Positions 24,623 to 33,232 are shown, counted from the first letter of the stretch. The stretch is DNA of 64,000 nucleotides from Mycolicibacterium rhodesiae (GCF_002086695.1 NZ_MVIH01000011.1:120598-184597); one strand, 5' to 3'. Notes: generated by a model from the sequence alone, not told the origin. Numbers and translations: made by a program.

Positions 24623-25926
24623 GTCGTCCCCTCTGCGCTGGTCGCCTGCTCGGACAGTTGTGGATCCTCGTAGCTTTCCCGCCAGTCGTCGGGCAGCAGA
24701 TGGTCGAGCACGTCGTCGACGGTCACCGCGCCGAGCAGGTGGTTCTCCTCGTCGACCACGGGACCGCAGACCAGGTTATAGGCGGCGAAGTAGCGCGTCA
24801 CCCCGGCCAGGGACGTGTTCGGGGTGCAGCTGGGCAGGTCGGTGTCCACGATTCCGCTGACCAGATTGGCAGGCGGTTCGCGCAGCAGCGCCTGCAGGTG
24901 CACACAGCCCAGGTAGCGGCCGGTGGGGGTGGCCGTCGGGGGCCGCACCACGAACACCAGCGACGCCAGCGCCGGGGTCAGGTCGGGGTCCCGCACCCGG
25001 GCCAGCGCTTCGGCGACCGTGGTGTCGGGCGCGAGTACCACCGGGTCGGAGGTCATCAGACCGCCCGCGGTGTCCGGGGAGTGACTCAGCAGGCGGCGCA
25101 CCGGCTCGGAGTCCTCGGGATCCATCCGGCGCAGCAGCACCTCGGCCTCGGTCGGATTCAGCACACCGAGAAGGTCGGCGGCGTCGTCGGGATCCATCGC
25201 CTCCAGCACGTCGGCCGCTCGTTCGGTGTCCAGCTGCAGCAGCAGGACGGTCTGGTCGTCCTCGGGCAGCTCCTGGAGGATGTCGGCCACTCGCTCGTCG
25301 TCGAGCGCGTTGATCAGCTCGGTGCGGCGCTTGGCGGGCAGATCGCGGATCGCGTCGGCCACCTCGATCGGGCGCTGGCCTTCGAACTGGTGCAGCAGCT
25401 GGGCCACGCCCTGGCCGGGCATCGACAGCGCCGACGGGGTCAGGCCGGCCACGTTGTGCCAGTCCACCACCTGGATCGTCGAGCGTCGGCCCAGCCTGCG
25501 GTGGCTGCGCACCGCGACCCGGGTGACCACCCAGTCCCGGACGCGGGACTGCTCGATACCCAGGTCGACGACGATGACGTCCACACCGGACATCTGCGGC
25601 AGCTCGGGATCGTTGACCCGCACCCGGCTGTCGAGGACCTGGCCGAGCACCAGAACCTCGCCGGGCCGCTGCGCGAAGCGGCGCAACGACACATTGCCGG
25701 TGGTGAGGGTGACGGCGTTCGGCTCGATCGCGGTGACTCGCAGTATGGGAACGAAAATTCTTCGGCGAGTGAGCATTTCGACCACCAGGCCCAGGACGCG
25801 CGGTTGCTGGCGGACGATGCTCATACTGATGACGACGTCGCGAACCCGGCCGAGGGATTCGCCGTCCGGACCGAGCACGGCCAGTCCCGCCAGCCGCGCC
25901 GCGTACACCCTGTTCACCGACGCCAT
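24619..25926 (-). CDS. PRC-barrel / MgtE-N / CBS-pair regulatory protein (Rv1232c type)
   Basis: A 435-residue soluble protein. The N-terminal PRC-barrel-like half starts at LAVLGPDGESLGRVRDVVI. An MgtE intracellular N-domain follows (repeated VADILQELPEDDQ, ADVLEAMDPDDAADLL, AEVLLRRMDPEDSEPVRRL), then two CBS motifs (LMTSDPVVLAPDTTVAEAL; VVDEENHLLGAVTVDDVLDHLL). There is no transmembrane channel part, so it is not a complete MgtE transporter. It more likely senses Mg2+ or nucleotides and regulates a partner, possibly the coupled DUF1003 protein. Length equals Rv1232c. Only 24 bp separate it from the divergent lyase gene. Confidence 0.88.
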   Translation of the reverse strand: MASVNRVYAARLAGLAVLGPDGESLGRVRDVVISMSIVRQQPRVLGLVVEMLTRRRIFVPILRVTAIEPNAVTLTTGNVSLRRFAQRPGEVLVLGQVLDSRVRVNDPELPQMSGVDVIVVDLGIEQSRVRDWVVTRVAVRSHRRLGRRSTIQVVDWHNVAGLTPSALSMPGQGVAQLLHQFEGQRPIEVADAIRDLPAKRRTELINALDDERVADILQELPEDDQTVLLLQLDTERAADVLEAMDPDDAADLLGVLNPTEAEVLLRRMDPEDSEPVRRLLSHSPDTAGGLMTSDPVVLAPDTTVAEALARVRDPDLTPALASLVFVVRPPTATPTGRYLGCVHLQALLREPPANLVSGIVDTDLPSCTPNTSLAGVTRYFAAYNLVCGPVVDEENHLLGAVTVDDVLDHLLPDDWRESYEDPQLSEQATSAEGTT

Positions 25927-25950
25927 GAGTCAAAGGGTAGGAGTGTAAGC

Positions 25951-26919
25951 GTGGAGAACGCGTATCGGCCCCGTCGAACCTGCTTGTCGGTTCCGGGCAG
26001 CAGTCTCAAGATGATCGAGAAGGCCAAGGCGTTGCCTGCCGACGAGGTGTTCCTCGACCTCGAGGACGCGGTCGCGCCAGATGCCAAGGCGCAGGCCCGC
26101 AAACAGGTCGGCGCGGCGTTGGCGGGCCCGGGCTGGGCGGGTCAGCTGCGGGGCGTGCGGGTCAACGACTGGACCACGCCGTGGACCTACTCCGACGTGA
26201 TCGACGTGGTGTCCGAGGTGGCCTCGGCCCGCGACGGGCACCTCGATGTCATCGTGTTGCCCAAGGTGACCGAGGCCGCCCACGTCCACGCCCTCGACCT
26301 GTTGCTGACCCAGCTCGAGCGCACCCACGGTCTGCCGGTCGGGCGGATCGGTGTGGACGCGCAGATCGAAGATGCCAAGGGGCTGGCCAACATCCACGCG
26401 ATCGCCGCCGCGCCGCGGGTGCAGGCGCTGGTGCTCGGCCCGGCCGATTTGATGGCCAGTCTGAACATGCGCACCCTGGTGGTGGGTGAGCAGCCGGAGG
26501 GTTACGACGTCGGTGATGCGTATCACCACGTGTTGATGACGATCCTTATCGCCGCCCGCGCGCACGGCATCGCCGCGATCGACGGACCGTATCTGAAGGT
26601 GCGCGACGTCGACGCGTTCCGGCGGGTGGCCGGGCGGGCGGCGGCGCTGGGATACGACGGCAAATGGGTGCTGCATCCGGATCAGATCGAGGCCGGCAAC
26701 GAGATCTTCAGTCCGCGCCAAGCCGAATACGACCGCGCCGAGCTGATCCTGGAGGCGTACGACTGGCACACATCGACGGCGGGCGGGGCCCGCGGCGCGG
26801 TGATGCTCGGCGACGAGATGATCGACGAAGCCAGCCGCAAGATGGCGCTGGTGGTCGTCGGCAAGGGCCGGGCGGCCGGCATGCAACGCCAGGGCGAGCG
26901 GTTCGTCCCGCCGAGCTAA
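25951..26919 (+). CDS. HpcH/HpaI-type CoA-ester lyase (citrate lyase beta/malyl-CoA lyase family)
   Basis: A 322-residue TIM-barrel lyase. The family features are SVPGSSLKMIEKA near the N-terminus, DEVFLDLEDAVAPDAK (Mg2+-ligand acidic residues), RGVRVND (substrate Arg) and QIEDAKGLANIHAIA, GPADLMASLNM. Relatives cleave malyl-CoA, beta-methylmalyl-CoA or citramalyl-CoA to acetyl/propionyl-CoA and a 2-oxoacid. The GTG at 25951 follows GGAG; the frame continues open far upstream, but only as antisense of the CBS gene. Its stop overlaps the convergent DUF4190 gene by 4 bp. The physiological substrate is unproven. Confidence 0.87.
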   Translation: MENAYRPRRTCLSVPGSSLKMIEKAKALPADEVFLDLEDAVAPDAKAQARKQVGAALAGPGWAGQLRGVRVNDWTTPWTYSDVIDVVSEVASARDGHLDVIVLPKVTEAAHVHALDLLLTQLERTHGLPVGRIGVDAQIEDAKGLANIHAIAAAPRVQALVLGPADLMASLNMRTLVVGEQPEGYDVGDAYHHVLMTILIAARAHGIAAIDGPYLKVRDVDAFRRVAGRAAALGYDGKWVLHPDQIEAGNEIFSPRQAEYDRAELILEAYDWHTSTAGGARGAVMLGDEMIDEASRKMALVVVGKGRAAGMQRQGERFVPPS

Positions 26920-27389
26920 TAGCTGCTGGGTGACGTCGTGGTACTGGCCGCGAGGATCACGACGAACGCGATGTAGAGCACGATCAGGGCGATGATCACG
27001 GCGCCGATGGCCACGCCGGCGACCGCGAGCCCGAAGCCGTCCTGCCCGGTGCGCTTGGTTTCGCGCATCGCGACGATCCCCAGGATGATGCCGGCGATCG
27101 AAGGCAGCCCGCAGAGCAGCAGACCGGCCAGCGAGGTCACCAACGCCGCGATGGCTTTTCCGTTGGTGCCGGGCGGCTTGGTCGGCCGGTACGGGTCGTA
27201 GGGATCGCCATAACCGGGGTAGCCGGGGTAGCCGGGCGGCGGGTAGGGGTAGCCCGGGTACGCCGCCGGCGCGGGGTAGGGCGCCGGATACACCGGCGGT
27301 GGCATCGCGGGGAAGTTCGACGGATAGTCCAGCGGCGCGTACGGATCAGCCGGTGGCGGTGTGCCTTCCGGGTGCGGGGGATAGGTCAT
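26916..27389 (-). CDS. DUF4190 membrane protein, proline/tyrosine-rich N-terminus (copy 2)
   Basis: A 157-residue protein. Residues 1-75 are a low-complexity Pro/Tyr/Gly region (YPGYPYPPPGYPGYPGYG). The second half has the DUF4190 pattern of two membrane helices separated by a conserved basic loop (IAALVTSLAGLLLCGLPSIAGIILGIVAMRETKRTGQDGFGLAVAGVAIG). The function is unknown; similar proteins are common in mycobacterial envelopes. It lies 4 bp downstream of a paralogue, so the pair is co-transcribed, and is tail-to-tail with the CoA-ester lyase. Confidence 0.82.
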   Translation of the reverse strand: MTYPPHPEGTPPPADPYAPLDYPSNFPAMPPPVYPAPYPAPAAYPGYPYPPPGYPGYPGYGDPYDPYRPTKPPGTNGKAIAALVTSLAGLLLCGLPSIAGIILGIVAMRETKRTGQDGFGLAVAGVAIGAVIIALIVLYIAFVVILAASTTTSPSSY

Positions 27390-27393
27390 CGGG

Positions 27394-28017
27394 TCAGCGC
27401 CAGGCGTGGATGGCCCAGATCATGCTGATGATCAGGGTTGCGACGCCCACCACGATCCCGGCGATGGCCAGGCCGTAGCCGCCCTGACGGGTGCGCTTGA
27501 TCTGATTGAGCGCGATGATGCCGCAGACGATCCCGACGATCGAGCCGATCCCGCACAGCAATCCGATGACCGAGGCCACCAGCGACGAGATCGCCAGAGT
27601 GTTGGTGCCCGTCGCCGGGGCCGGGTACCCGTAGCCGCCCTGGTACGGCGCTGCGCCGTACTGCGGCGGCGGCGGGGGCGGGTAGGCGCCGGGTTGCGGC
27701 GGCGGATAGGCCGACGGTTGCTCGGCGTAGCCGGGTGCCCCGTAAGCGCCGGGCGACGGCGGCGGGTAACCCGGTTGCGGACCGTAACCCGGCGGCGGAT
27801 AGCCGGGCGCGCTGTACCCCGGCGGCGGCGGGTAGGCCCCTGGCGCGTCGTAGCCGGGATAGGCCGGCGGCGTGGGCTCGTAGCCCGACGGGGTGGTCTC
27901 GTAGCCGGGTGACGACGGGTTCTGTTCGATGGGCGGGGCTTCGTGCGTGCCCTCGGACGGGCCCTGTTCGCCCGCGTTCTGCGGCTTTTCGCCGGAGTCG
28001 CCGCCGGAAGCTGTCAT
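27394..28017 (-). CDS. DUF4190 membrane protein, proline/tyrosine-rich N-terminus (copy 1)
   Basis: A 207-residue paralogue of the adjacent gene. An acidic/polar start (MTASGGDSGEKPQNAGEQGP) precedes a longer Pro/Tyr/Gly repeat region (repeated GYxPPPGY-like units, residues about 35-130) and the DUF4190 helical pair (LAISSLVASVIGLLCGIGSIVGIVCGIIALNQIKRTRQGGYGLAIAGIVVG). The start at 28017 is chosen because upstream in-frame sequence is unlike the family. It is divergent from the Rv1234-type gene. Tandem duplication is evident from the same architecture and conserved loop (KRTxQxGxGLAxAG). Confidence 0.83.
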   Translation of the reverse strand: MTASGGDSGEKPQNAGEQGPSEGTHEAPPIEQNPSSPGYETTPSGYEPTPPAYPGYDAPGAYPPPPGYSAPGYPPPGYGPQPGYPPPSPGAYGAPGYAEQPSAYPPPQPGAYPPPPPPQYGAAPYQGGYGYPAPATGTNTLAISSLVASVIGLLCGIGSIVGIVCGIIALNQIKRTRQGGYGLAIAGIVVGVATLIISMIWAIHAWR

Positions 28018-28091
28018 GCTGTTCAACCTAGCGTATGTGCAGGTGGCGCGGGGCTGGCTTGCTGTTGGGGCACCAACGTCCGCGGTACCAC

Positions 28092-28133
28092 GTTGATCAG
28101 GTTGATCAGGAATCCGGCCCGCTTCGAGCGGGC
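28092..28133. promoter_or_regulatory. Tandem 9-bp repeat plus hairpin upstream of Rv1234-type gene
   Basis: GTTGATCAG occurs twice in tandem (28092-28100, 28101-28109). A perfect hairpin follows: GCCCGCT (28117-28123), loop TCG, AGCGGGC (28127-28133). It ends 47 bp before the plus-strand start, within a 163-bp divergent promoter region. A repressor site or 5'-leader structure is possible. Confidence 0.42.
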
Positions 28134-28180
28134 GCGATACGACGCGACAAACGCCGCGCACGACAGGAGAATGAGCAGTT

Positions 28181-28696
28181 ATGACCAGCCCTTTCCAGGG
28201 TCAGAACCCCGGTGGCGCCGCCGCCGCGTCACGCCGCGGTCCGGTCGGCCTGCCGACCCCGCCCAAGGGGTGGCCCATCGGTTCGTATCCGACCTATGCC
28301 GAGGCCCAGAAGGCCGTCGATTACTTGTCCGACGAGCAGTTCCCGGTGGAGCAGGTGACCATCGTCGGCGTGGACCTGATGCAGGTCGAACGTGTCACCG
28401 GCCGGCTGTCGTGGCCCAAAGTGCTGGGGGGTGGTGTGATCACCGGCGCCTGGCTGGGCATCTTCATCGGCCTGGTGTTGGGATTCTTCAGCCCCAACCC
28501 GTGGGCGTCGCTGATCACCGGCGTCGTCGCCGGCGTCATATTCGGATTGATCACCTCATCGGTCCCGTACGCGATGGCGCGTGGGACAAGGGATTTCAGC
28601 TCAACCATGCAACTGGTGGCGGGCCGCTACGACGTGTTGTGCGATCCGCAGAGCGCCGAGAAGGCGCGGGACATGCTGGCGCGCTTGAAGATCTGA
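28181..28696 (+). CDS. General-stress-17M-like membrane protein (Rv1234 type)
   Basis: A 171-residue protein. The N-terminal segment after residue 30 (GSYPTYAEAQKAVDYLSDEQFPVEQVTIVGVDL) fits the general stress protein 17M/YflT-like fold. Two membrane helices follow (VLGGGVITGAWLGIFIGLVLGFF and ASLITGVVAGVIFGLITSSVPY), then a C-terminal soluble tail with RYDVLCDPQSAEKARDML. Homologous to Rv1234, whose role is unknown. The ATG at 28181 follows AGGAGAATGAGCAGTT. It precedes the trehalose importer but is separated from it by 186 bp with two strong inverted repeats, so it is probably transcribed separately. Confidence 0.8.
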   Translation: MTSPFQGQNPGGAAAASRRGPVGLPTPPKGWPIGSYPTYAEAQKAVDYLSDEQFPVEQVTIVGVDLMQVERVTGRLSWPKVLGGGVITGAWLGIFIGLVLGFFSPNPWASLITGVVAGVIFGLITSSVPYAMARGTRDFSSTMQLVAGRYDVLCDPQSAEKARDMLARLKI

Positions 28697-28710
28697 CGCG
28701 CTGATCACGG

Positions 28711-28739
28711 CGGATGCGGTCACGATCTGGCCGCATCCG
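28711..28739 (+). terminator. Hairpin after the Rv1234-type gene
   Basis: CGGATGCGG (28711-28719) and CCGCATCCG (28731-28739) form a perfect 9-bp stem with an 11-nt loop, 14 bp after the stop codon. There is no U-tract; it may terminate or separate this gene from lpqY. Confidence 0.6.
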
Positions 28740-28755
28740 GCGTGGGAGTGTTGCA

Positions 28756-28810
28756 CATCACGGCAGGAGAGCTCTACGGTTTGGCCGCGGGGCATTGCCC
28801 TGCCGTGATG
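28756..28810. promoter_or_regulatory. Long inverted repeat upstream of lpqY-sugABC
   Basis: CATCACGGCAGG (28756-28767) and CCTGCCGTGATG (28799-28810) are perfectly complementary over 12 bp. The 31-bp interval begins with the palindrome AGAGCTCT. The right arm ends 72 bp before the lpqY start. It could be a pair of operator half-sites, or a leader stem-loop controlling the trehalose importer. Confidence 0.5.
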
Positions 28811-28882
28811 CAGCCTGCGCCGAGCGCGGACAGTTGCCGCACGTACCGGTGAAGGCGGGTGAAGGCAGGAGGCGGTTGGGAG

Positions 28883-30295
28883 ATGGCTTGCCCAGGCGCA
28901 CGCGCTCGGCGGGTTGGGGCGGCCGCGATTGCCGCACTGACGTGCGCCTCGTTGGTCTCGTCGTGCAGTTCCGGCGAGCAGGGTCTGGTGGTCAGCTTCT
29001 ACACCCCGGCCAGTGAGACGGCGACGTTCACCGCGGTGGCCAAGCGCTGCAATGAGGAACTCGGCGGCCGCTTCCGCATCGAACAGCGCAGCCTGCCCAA
29101 GGCGGCTGACGATCAGCGGCTGCAGTTGGCGCGCAGGCTGACCGGAAACGACCGCACGCTCGACGTGATGGCCCTCGACGTGGTGTGGACCGCGGAGTTC
29201 GCCGAGGCAGGCTGGGCGCTGCCGCTGTCCGACGACCCGGCCGGTCAGGCCGAGTCCGATGCGACCGACAACACCCTGCCCGGCCCGCTGCAGACGGCCA
29301 AGTGGCAGGACAAGCTGTACGCCGCACCGGTCACCACCAACACCCAATTGCTCTGGTATCGAGCCGATTTGGTGGCACCGCCGCCGGACACCTGGGACGG
29401 CATGGTCGCCGAGGCCACCCGGCTGCACGCCGAGGGTAAGCCCAGCTGGATCGCGGTGCAGGCCAAGCAGTACGAAGGTCTGGTGGTCTGGTTCAACACT
29501 TTGCTGGAAAGCGCTGGGGGACAGGTACTTTCCGACGACGGCAAGCGGGTCACGTTGACCGACACGCCCGAGCACCGGGCGGCGACGGTCAAAGCGCTGC
29601 AGATCATCAAGGCCGTCGCCACCGCACCGGGGGCCGACCCGTCGGTCACCCAGACCGACGAGGGCACGGCGCGACTGGCCCTCGAACAGGGCAAGGCGGC
29701 GCTGGAGGTCAACTGGCCCTTCGTGTTCGCCTCGATGCTGGAGAACGCCGTCAAGGGCGGGGTACCGTTCCTGCCACTCAACTCCAAGCCGGAGCTGGGC
29801 GGCAGCATCAACGACGCCGGAACCTTCTCGCCGAGCGACGACCAGTTCACCGTCGCCTTCGACGCGTCCAAGGAAGTCTTCGGGTTCGCCCCCTACCCGG
29901 GTGTGATCCCGGGCCGGCCCACCCGGGTCACCCTGGGCGGGCTGAACCTGGCGGTGGCCAAGACCACCAGGCACGCGGCCGAGGCGTTCGAAGCCGTGCG
30001 CTGTATCCGCAACCTGGAGAACCAGAAGTACACCTCGATCGAGGGTGGTCTGCCGGCCGTACGCGCGTCGCTGTACGACGATCCGGAGTTTCAGAAGAAG
30101 TATCCGCAGTACGCGATCATCCGCGATCAGCTGACCACCGCGGCGGTGCGCCCGGCGACGCCGAACTATCAGGCGGTGTCGACCCGGATTTCGGCGACGC
30201 TCGCCCCGATCACCCAGATCGACCCGGACAAGACCGCGGATGAGCTTGCCGAGCAGGTGCAGAAGGCGATCGACGGAAAGGGGTTGATCCCGTGA
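28883..30295 (+). CDS. lpqY: Trehalose-binding lipoprotein LpqY
   Basis: A 470-residue ABC substrate-binding lipoprotein (family 1 SBP). A basic signal peptide ends in the lipobox LVSSC, giving lipidation at Cys28. The mature protein (LVVSFYTPASETATFTAVAKRC onward) is strongly similar to M. tuberculosis LpqY (Rv1235), including ALEVNWPFVFASMLENAVKG and GGLNLAVAKTTRHAAEAFEAVRC. It captures trehalose released during mycolyl transfer and passes it to SugAB. The ATG at 28883 is preferred (GGAGG 10 bp upstream); an in-frame GTG at 28859 exists. The stop overlaps sugA (GTGA). Confidence 0.95.
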   Translation: MACPGARARRVGAAAIAALTCASLVSSCSSGEQGLVVSFYTPASETATFTAVAKRCNEELGGRFRIEQRSLPKAADDQRLQLARRLTGNDRTLDVMALDVVWTAEFAEAGWALPLSDDPAGQAESDATDNTLPGPLQTAKWQDKLYAAPVTTNTQLLWYRADLVAPPPDTWDGMVAEATRLHAEGKPSWIAVQAKQYEGLVVWFNTLLESAGGQVLSDDGKRVTLTDTPEHRAATVKALQIIKAVATAPGADPSVTQTDEGTARLALEQGKAALEVNWPFVFASMLENAVKGGVPFLPLNSKPELGGSINDAGTFSPSDDQFTVAFDASKEVFGFAPYPGVIPGRPTRVTLGGLNLAVAKTTRHAAEAFEAVRCIRNLENQKYTSIEGGLPAVRASLYDDPEFQKKYPQYAIIRDQLTTAAVRPATPNYQAVSTRISATLAPITQIDPDKTADELAEQVQKAIDGKGLIP

Positions 30296-31212
30296 CCGCG
30301 CCCGCCCGCACGTCAGCGAATACTGCGACCCGCAGCGATGACCGCCGCTCACAACGCAAGCTGGCCTACCTGCTGATCGCCCCGGCCGTGATTCTCATGC
30401 TCGCGGTGACCGCCTACCCGATCGTGTACGCGCTCTGGCTGAGCCTGCAGCGCTACAACCTGGCCAGCCCGGCCGACACGAAGTTCATCTGGTTCGAGAA
30501 CTACCAGACCATCTTGAGCGACAACTACTGGTGGACGGCGTTCGTCATCACGCTGGTCATCACGGTCGTCTCGGTTGCCATCGAGTTCGTGCTCGGCATG
30601 GCGCTCGCACTTGTCATGCACCGCACCATCTTCGGCAAGGGACTGGTGCGGACCGCGATCCTCATTCCGTACGGCATCGTCACGGTCGCCGCCTCCTACA
30701 GCTGGTACTACGCGTGGACGCCGGGCACCGGCTATCTGGCCAACCTGCTTCCGGACGGCAGTGCGCCACTGACCCAGCAGATCCCGTCGTTGGCGATCAT
30801 CATCCTGGCGGAGGTGTGGAAGACCACTCCGTTCATGGCACTGCTGCTGCTGGCCGGGCTGGCGCTGGTACCGGAGGATCTGCTCAAGGCCGCCGAGGTC
30901 GATGGGGCGGGTCCGTGGACCCGGCTGGTCAAGGTGACGTTGCCGTTGATCAAACCGGCGATCCTGGTGGCGCTGGTGTTCCGCACGCTTGACGCGTTCC
31001 GCATCTTCGACAACATCTACGTGCTGACCGGTGGCGCCAACGACACCGCATCGGTGTCAATCCTTGGCTACGACAACCTGTTCAAGGCGTTCAACATCGG
31101 CCTTGGCTCGGCGATCAGCGTGCTGGTGTTCCTGTCCGTGGCCGTCATCGCGTTCGTCTACATCAAGCTGTTCGGCGCGTCCGCGCCGGGCACGGACAAC
31201 GAGGTGCGCTGA
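30292..31212 (+). CDS. sugA: Trehalose ABC transporter permease SugA
   Basis: A 306-residue MalF-type inner-membrane permease with about six helices and the cytoplasmic EAA loop (EDLLKAAEVDGAGPWTRLVKVTLPLIKPA), which contacts the SugC ATPase. The first helix is LAYLLIAPAVILMLAVTAYPIV. It begins with GTG overlapping the lpqY stop and ends overlapping the sugB start. With SugB it forms the trehalose channel across the plasma membrane. Homologue of Rv1236. Confidence 0.95.
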   Translation: MTAPARTSANTATRSDDRRSQRKLAYLLIAPAVILMLAVTAYPIVYALWLSLQRYNLASPADTKFIWFENYQTILSDNYWWTAFVITLVITVVSVAIEFVLGMALALVMHRTIFGKGLVRTAILIPYGIVTVAASYSWYYAWTPGTGYLANLLPDGSAPLTQQIPSLAIIILAEVWKTTPFMALLLLAGLALVPEDLLKAAEVDGAGPWTRLVKVTLPLIKPAILVALVFRTLDAFRIFDNIYVLTGGANDTASVSILGYDNLFKAFNIGLGSAISVLVFLSVAVIAFVYIKLFGASAPGTDNEVR

Positions 31213-32048
31213 TGGCTGAGCGGGTCGGCACACGGCGAGCGGTGAGTTGGGTCGTGATCGATGCGATCGTGGTGATCTACGCACTCTTCCCGGTGTTGTG
31301 GATCCTCAGCCTGTCGCTCAAGCCCACGTCAACGGTCAAGGACGGCAAGCTCATTCCGTCGGAGATCACCTTCGACAACTACAAGGGCATCTTCAGCGGC
31401 GATGCGTTCAGTTCCGCGTTGATCAACTCGATCGGCATCGGGCTGATCACCACGGTGATCGCGGTGGTGATCGGGGGCATGGCGGCTTACGCGGTCGCTC
31501 GGCTGGAGTTCACCGGTAAGAAAGCGCTGATCGGTGCCGCGCTGCTGATCGCGATGTTCCCCCAGATCTCGCTGGTGACACCGCTGTTCAACATCGAGCG
31601 CCGGCTCGGGCTGTTCGATACCTGGCCGGGATTGATCATTCCCTACATCACGTTCGCGCTGCCGCTGGCGATCTACACGCTGTCGGCGTTCTTCCGGGAG
31701 ATTCCCTGGGACTTGGAGAAGGCCGCCAAGATGGACGGCGCAACACCGGCTCAGGCGTTTCGCCGGGTGATCGCACCGCTGGCCGCGCCCGGCATCGTGA
31801 CGGCGGCCATTCTGGTCTTCATCTTCGCGTGGAACGACCTGCTGCTGGCGCTGTCGTTGACTGCCACCGACGCCGCGATCACCGCGCCGGTGGCCATCGC
31901 GAACTTCACCGGCAGTTCGCAATTCGAGGAGCCGACCGGGTCGATCGCGGCAGGCGCGATGGTGATCACGGTTCCGATCATCGTGTTCGTTCTGATCTTC
32001 CAACGACGGATCGTCGCCGGGCTGACCTCCGGCGCGGTGAAGGGGTAG
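31212..32048 (+). CDS. sugB: Trehalose ABC transporter permease SugB
   Basis: A 278-residue MalG-type permease with six helices. The EAA motif is DLEKAAKMDGATPAQAFRRVIAPLAAPG. The ATG shares its first base with the last base of the sugA stop (TGATG). The N-terminal helix (WVVIDAIVVIYALFPVLWILSLSL) and conserved LIIPYITFALPLAIYTLSAFF fit the family. Homologue of Rv1237 (about 274 aa). Partner of SugA and SugC. Confidence 0.95.
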   Translation: MAERVGTRRAVSWVVIDAIVVIYALFPVLWILSLSLKPTSTVKDGKLIPSEITFDNYKGIFSGDAFSSALINSIGIGLITTVIAVVIGGMAAYAVARLEFTGKKALIGAALLIAMFPQISLVTPLFNIERRLGLFDTWPGLIIPYITFALPLAIYTLSAFFREIPWDLEKAAKMDGATPAQAFRRVIAPLAAPGIVTAAILVFIFAWNDLLLALSLTATDAAITAPVAIANFTGSSQFEEPTGSIAAGAMVITVPIIVFVLIFQRRIVAGLTSGAVKG

Positions 32049-32059
32049 CGAGGTTTTCG

Positions 32060-33232
32060 ATGGCCGAGATAGTCCTGGACCATGTCAGCAAGAATTATCC
32101 GGACGGCGCTGTCGCCGTGAAGGATCTGAGCCTGACGATCGCCGACGGCGAGTTCGTCATCCTGGTCGGACCGTCCGGCTGCGGAAAGTCCACCACTCTC
32201 AACATGATCGCGGGCCTCGAGGAGATCAGCGCAGGCGAGCTGCGCATCGGCGGTGACCGGGTCAACGAGAAGGCGCCCCGCGACCGTGACATCGCGATGG
32301 TATTCCAGTCCTACGCGCTCTACCCGCACATGACCGTCCGGCAGAACATCGCGTTCCCCTTGACATTGGCCAAGGTGAACAAGGCCGACATCGCCAAGAA
32401 GGTCGAGGAGACCGCGAAAATCCTTGACCTGACCGAACTTCTGGACCGCAAGCCCTCGCAGCTGTCCGGCGGTCAGCGCCAGCGGGTGGCGATGGGTCGG
32501 GCGATCGTCCGCCAGCCCAAAGCGTTCCTGATGGACGAGCCGCTCTCCAATCTCGACGCCAAGCTGCGTGTGCAGATGCGCGGTGAGATCGCCCGGCTGC
32601 AGAACCGGCTGGGCACCACCACCGTCTACGTCACACACGACCAGACCGAGGCGATGACACTCGGTGATCGGGTCGTCGTCCTGCGCGGCGGTGAGGCCCA
32701 GCAGATCGGCACGCCGGGTGAGCTCTACGAACGGCCGGCAAACCTGTTCGTGGCCGGCTTCATCGGGTCCCCGGCGATGAACTTCTTCCCGGCGACGCTC
32801 GACGGTATGAGCCTGCGGTTGCCGTTCGGCGAGGTGACGCTGAGCCAGGACGTGCAGAACGTCCTGGCTCGACATCCCAAGGCCGCCAACGTGATCGTGG
32901 GCATCCGGCCTGAGCACTTCGAGGATGCGGCACTGCTCGACGCCTACGAACGCATCCAAGCCTCGACCTTCGAGGTGACGGTGGATCTGGTCGAGTCGCT
33001 GGGCGCCGACAAGTACGTCTATTTCACCACCGCCGGCGACAGTGCGAAGGCGGCTCAGCTGGCCGAACTGGCCGCCGAGTCCGGTGCCGGTGAGAATGAT
33101 TTCGTGGCACGGCTTTCCGCGGATTCGAAGGCGGCGATCGGGCAGTCGATCGAGTTGGCGTTCGACACCGCCAAGCTGCACATCTTCGACGCCGACAGCG
33201 GAGTGAACCTCACCATTCCGCCCGCTCAGTGA
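32060..33232 (+). CDS. sugC: Trehalose ABC transporter ATPase SugC
   Basis: A 390-residue MalK-type ATPase. Walker A is GPSGCGKST (37-45), the Q-loop is in VFQSYALYPHM, the signature is LSGGQRQRVAMGRAIV, Walker B/Glu is FLMDEPLSNLD, and the switch His is VYVTHDQTEAMTLGDRV. The C-terminal TOBE-type regulatory domain has VIVGIRPEHFEDA. The ATG lies 11 bp after sugB. Unlike M. tuberculosis as I recall it, the stop overlaps a further gene (33229), so the importer transcript extends into the SUFU-domain gene. Confidence 0.95.
   Translation: MAEIVLDHVSKNYPDGAVAVKDLSLTIADGEFVILVGPSGCGKSTTLNMIAGLEEISAGELRIGGDRVNEKAPRDRDIAMVFQSYALYPHMTVRQNIAFPLTLAKVNKADIAKKVEETAKILDLTELLDRKPSQLSGGQRQRVAMGRAIVRQPKAFLMDEPLSNLDAKLRVQMRGEIARLQNRLGTTTVYVTHDQTEAMTLGDRVVVLRGGEAQQIGTPGELYERPANLFVAGFIGSPAMNFFPATLDGMSLRLPFGEVTLSQDVQNVLARHPKAANVIVGIRPEHFEDAALLDAYERIQASTFEVTVDLVESLGADKYVYFTTAGDSAKAAQLAELAAESGAGENDFVARLSADSKAAIGQSIELAFDTAKLHIFDADSGVNLTIPPAQ

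Noticed and set aside
24658..26919. A 753-codon plus-strand open frame
   Set aside because: Only 25951-26919 encodes a lyase-like protein. The first ~1.3 kb is the antisense of the CBS/MgtE-N gene with Arg/His/Gln-rich composition typical of GC-rich shadow frames.
27600..27960. CRISPR-like or minisatellite array
   Set aside because: The repeated bases simply encode Pro/Tyr/Gly-rich protein repeats of DUF4190 copy 1; no spacer-repeat regularity.
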